Source: JAWUVP01 sp034112285 (GTDB lineage Bacteria; Pseudomonadota; Gammaproteobacteria; JABDGN01). Taken from it: a stretch of DNA of 52,297 nt. Positions 51,189 through 52,297 of the stretch are shown here, in pieces (position 1 is the stretch's first letter; each line of letters opens with the position of its first letter). The translations under genes were made by a program, and so were the position numbers. The stretch covers positions 1 through 52,297 of the forward strand of contig JAWUVP010000040.1 of the NCBI GenBank assembly GCA_034112285.1. Reading direction: 5' to 3'. The notes under the pieces were generated by a model, which had not been told where the DNA came from, did no database searches, and saw only the letters and a list, made by a program, of their open reading frames with translations.

Positions 51189-52297
51189 CTATTTTACATG
51201 TAATGTTTTTGTATTCCATATCACTTTCAGTCGTTTTGTTTTTGGAAAATATTGATAAACAGTAATGCCTGGATCAATAGCATGAGCAATGACTAACATG
51301 TGTGTATGCCATGAGCTATCAATAGCTAAATTTCGCTCATAAGCATTGACGGCGGGGAAGGGTGTACTGCTAAGCTTTAAATATTTAATGGGCGCTGGAT
51401 TTAAGGTGTTATATAAAATGGCGTATGCAATATCGTAGCTAAAGAGTAAGTAATGATTTTTATCAATGTACTTAAGGCTGACCACGTTAGGGGAGCCGCC
51501 ATTATATTGGGATGAGAAGCCTTTTGGTGGGAAAATTTTTAATACAGACTTGTCCCATCTGTAGTCATTGTTGCCTGGGCCGGTAGAAATATCTTTGCCT
51601 AAATAAAGATCGTATGCTTGAAAAATAAAGCGTTGGTGTTTAATGTCCCAAACTCGTAGGTGTGTGTCTTCATCTCCTGCGACGATATTATTTCCATTAG
51701 GGCTGATGGTGGCAAATGTTTTGAATACATTTCCAGGGTAGCCTTGAATAACATTTTTTGAGTTGATGTTCCAAAGGGTCAAAGATTCCAGAGGGTAGTG
51801 AGTTTGTTTCATTGTTTTCGGTGTTTGAGCCGTGTTTAAATCTTCTCTTGTGTTGAGGCCGCTAATTAATAGTTTAGAATTGTCAGAAGATATGTCTAAG
51901 TTCATGACTTTCCCAGCACCTTGAAAGCCTGTGCCATTGAACTGTTTTATTTCGGTTTTATGAGGTTCTTCAAAAATTAAATTGAAATTCTCATCACTAC
52001 AAATATATGTTTTAAGATTGCTGGTCATCACTTCGCCGTAGCTAGGGACGTCAAGTGAGAAATGGCGAATTTGTTTTCCTGTGACTGATTCAATGTAAAC
52101 GGTATTGTTTTTGTCATTTTGCCAGATGAAGTCATTCGTGTTTTTGATGAAATAGGCACTGTATATATTTGCTTGTTTACTCAGAACTTTAGAGGTGTGT
52201 TTTACTGTGTTAAAAAGGATAAGTTTTTTACGTAGCGTGGTTGCTATAATGTATTGCCCATTTGATGACATGCTCAAAGCCATGATGCCATCTTCTT
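51189..52297 (-). CDS. WD40-like beta-propeller protein, N-terminus beyond window
   Basis: The frame is open through the right edge (the codons before the internal ATG at 52283 read EDGI and join the repeat pattern EDGIMALSMSSNGQYIIATT). About 369 residues are visible, showing WD40-like repeats: VMNLDISSDNSKLLISG, FATISPNGNNIVAGDEDTHLRVWD, VVSLKYIDKNHYLLFSYD. No other domain is visible. It may be a scaffold or part of a larger multidomain protein. The AT-rich composition resembles the accessory genes of this window. Confidence 0.78.
   Translation of the reverse strand, partial: EDGIMALSMSSNGQYIIATTLRKKLILFNTVKHTSKVLSKQANIYSAYFIKNTNDFIWQNDKNNTVYIESVTGKQIRHFSLDVPSYGEVMTSNLKTYICSDENFNLIFEEPHKTEIKQFNGTGFQGAGKVMNLDISSDNSKLLISGLNTREDLNTAQTPKTMKQTHYPLESLTLWNINSKNVIQGYPGNVFKTFATISPNGNNIVAGDEDTHLRVWDIKHQRFIFQAYDLYLGKDISTGPGNNDYRWDKSVLKIFPPKGFSSQYNGGSPNVVSLKYIDKNHYLLFSYDIAYAILYNTLNPAPIKYLKLSSTPFPAVNAYERNLAIDSSWHTHMLVIAHAIDPGITVYQYFPKTKRLKVIWNTKTLHVK

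Noticed and set aside
1..52297. CRISPR arrays, tRNA or rRNA genes
   Set aside because: No regularly spaced repeats, no CCA-ended cloverleaf and no rRNA-like stretch were noticed by reading; a tRNA or covariance scan was not possible.

Overview
This is a 52.3 kb chromosomal segment of a gammaproteobacterium with moderate-to-low G+C. The backbone is typical of the class: ubiE-ubiJ, hslVU, rpiA, polA, rho, rpoH with ftsX-ftsE-ftsY, two M16 peptidases with rsmD, and fpr. Several genes suggest a host- or protist-associated lineage near Legionellales (Coxiella/Legionella/Berkiella-like). These are a Com1-like DsbA, a CBU_0592-type small membrane protein, an ankyrin protein, a Fic-like protein with a propeller-like front half, and a phosphatase carrying PPP-family motifs in the manner of the Legionella Wip effectors. 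The lineage is an inference from gene content. No rRNA, tRNA or CRISPR was seen.

Layout. 1-2.8 kb is an accessory block: a truncated DUF4150 (PAAR-like) gene, an ankyrin gene and an XRE/S24-like repressor on the minus strand, divergent from two small plus-strand genes, one of them HTH-like. 2.8-4.2 kb holds ubiE-ubiJ. 4.3-7.3 kb holds a decayed propeller-like pseudogene divergent from the Fic-like gene. 7.3-9.3 kb is hslVU behind a heat-shock-type promoter. 9.5-16.7 kb carries a gamma-carbonic-anhydrase-like gene, rpiA, a membrane protein, a ThiXYZ-like ABC importer led by a family 9 glycosyltransferase, a Com1/DsbA-like oxidoreductase and a YgjP-like metallopeptidase. 16.7-21.4 kb is an accessory stretch: an 861-aa protein with a cryptic nucleotidyltransferase motif, a small membrane protein, a REP-like palindrome, an unknown 201-aa gene and an ISAs1-family transposase remnant.

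21.4-33.9 kb: polA, a TolC/MacA/MacB-like efflux operon, a CDF metal exporter, trxA, rho, an EamA transporter and a methyltransferase. 34.0-37.5 kb: a tight four-gene cluster (TIGR02270-like, DUF2169, an inactivated ketoacyl-synthase-like protein, a DUF3540-like protein) of the kind found beside type VI secretion spikes, but with no VgrG, Hcp or Tss gene in view. 37.6-52.3 kb: queC, a ferredoxin-reductase fusion, rpoH, a glycosyltransferase, the Wip-like phosphatase, ftsYEX, the M16 pair, rsmD, fpr, an Rpn-family nuclease that appears leaderless, a TauE/SafE permease, and a WD40-like gene cut by the right edge.

The most unusual parts are the repressor-ankyrin-PAAR block with its candidate operator, the propeller-Fic protein and its decayed neighbour, the 861-aa nucleotidyltransferase-like protein, the orphan T6SS-accessory cluster, and the Wip-like phosphatase inserted between an LPS-type glycosyltransferase gene and ftsX.
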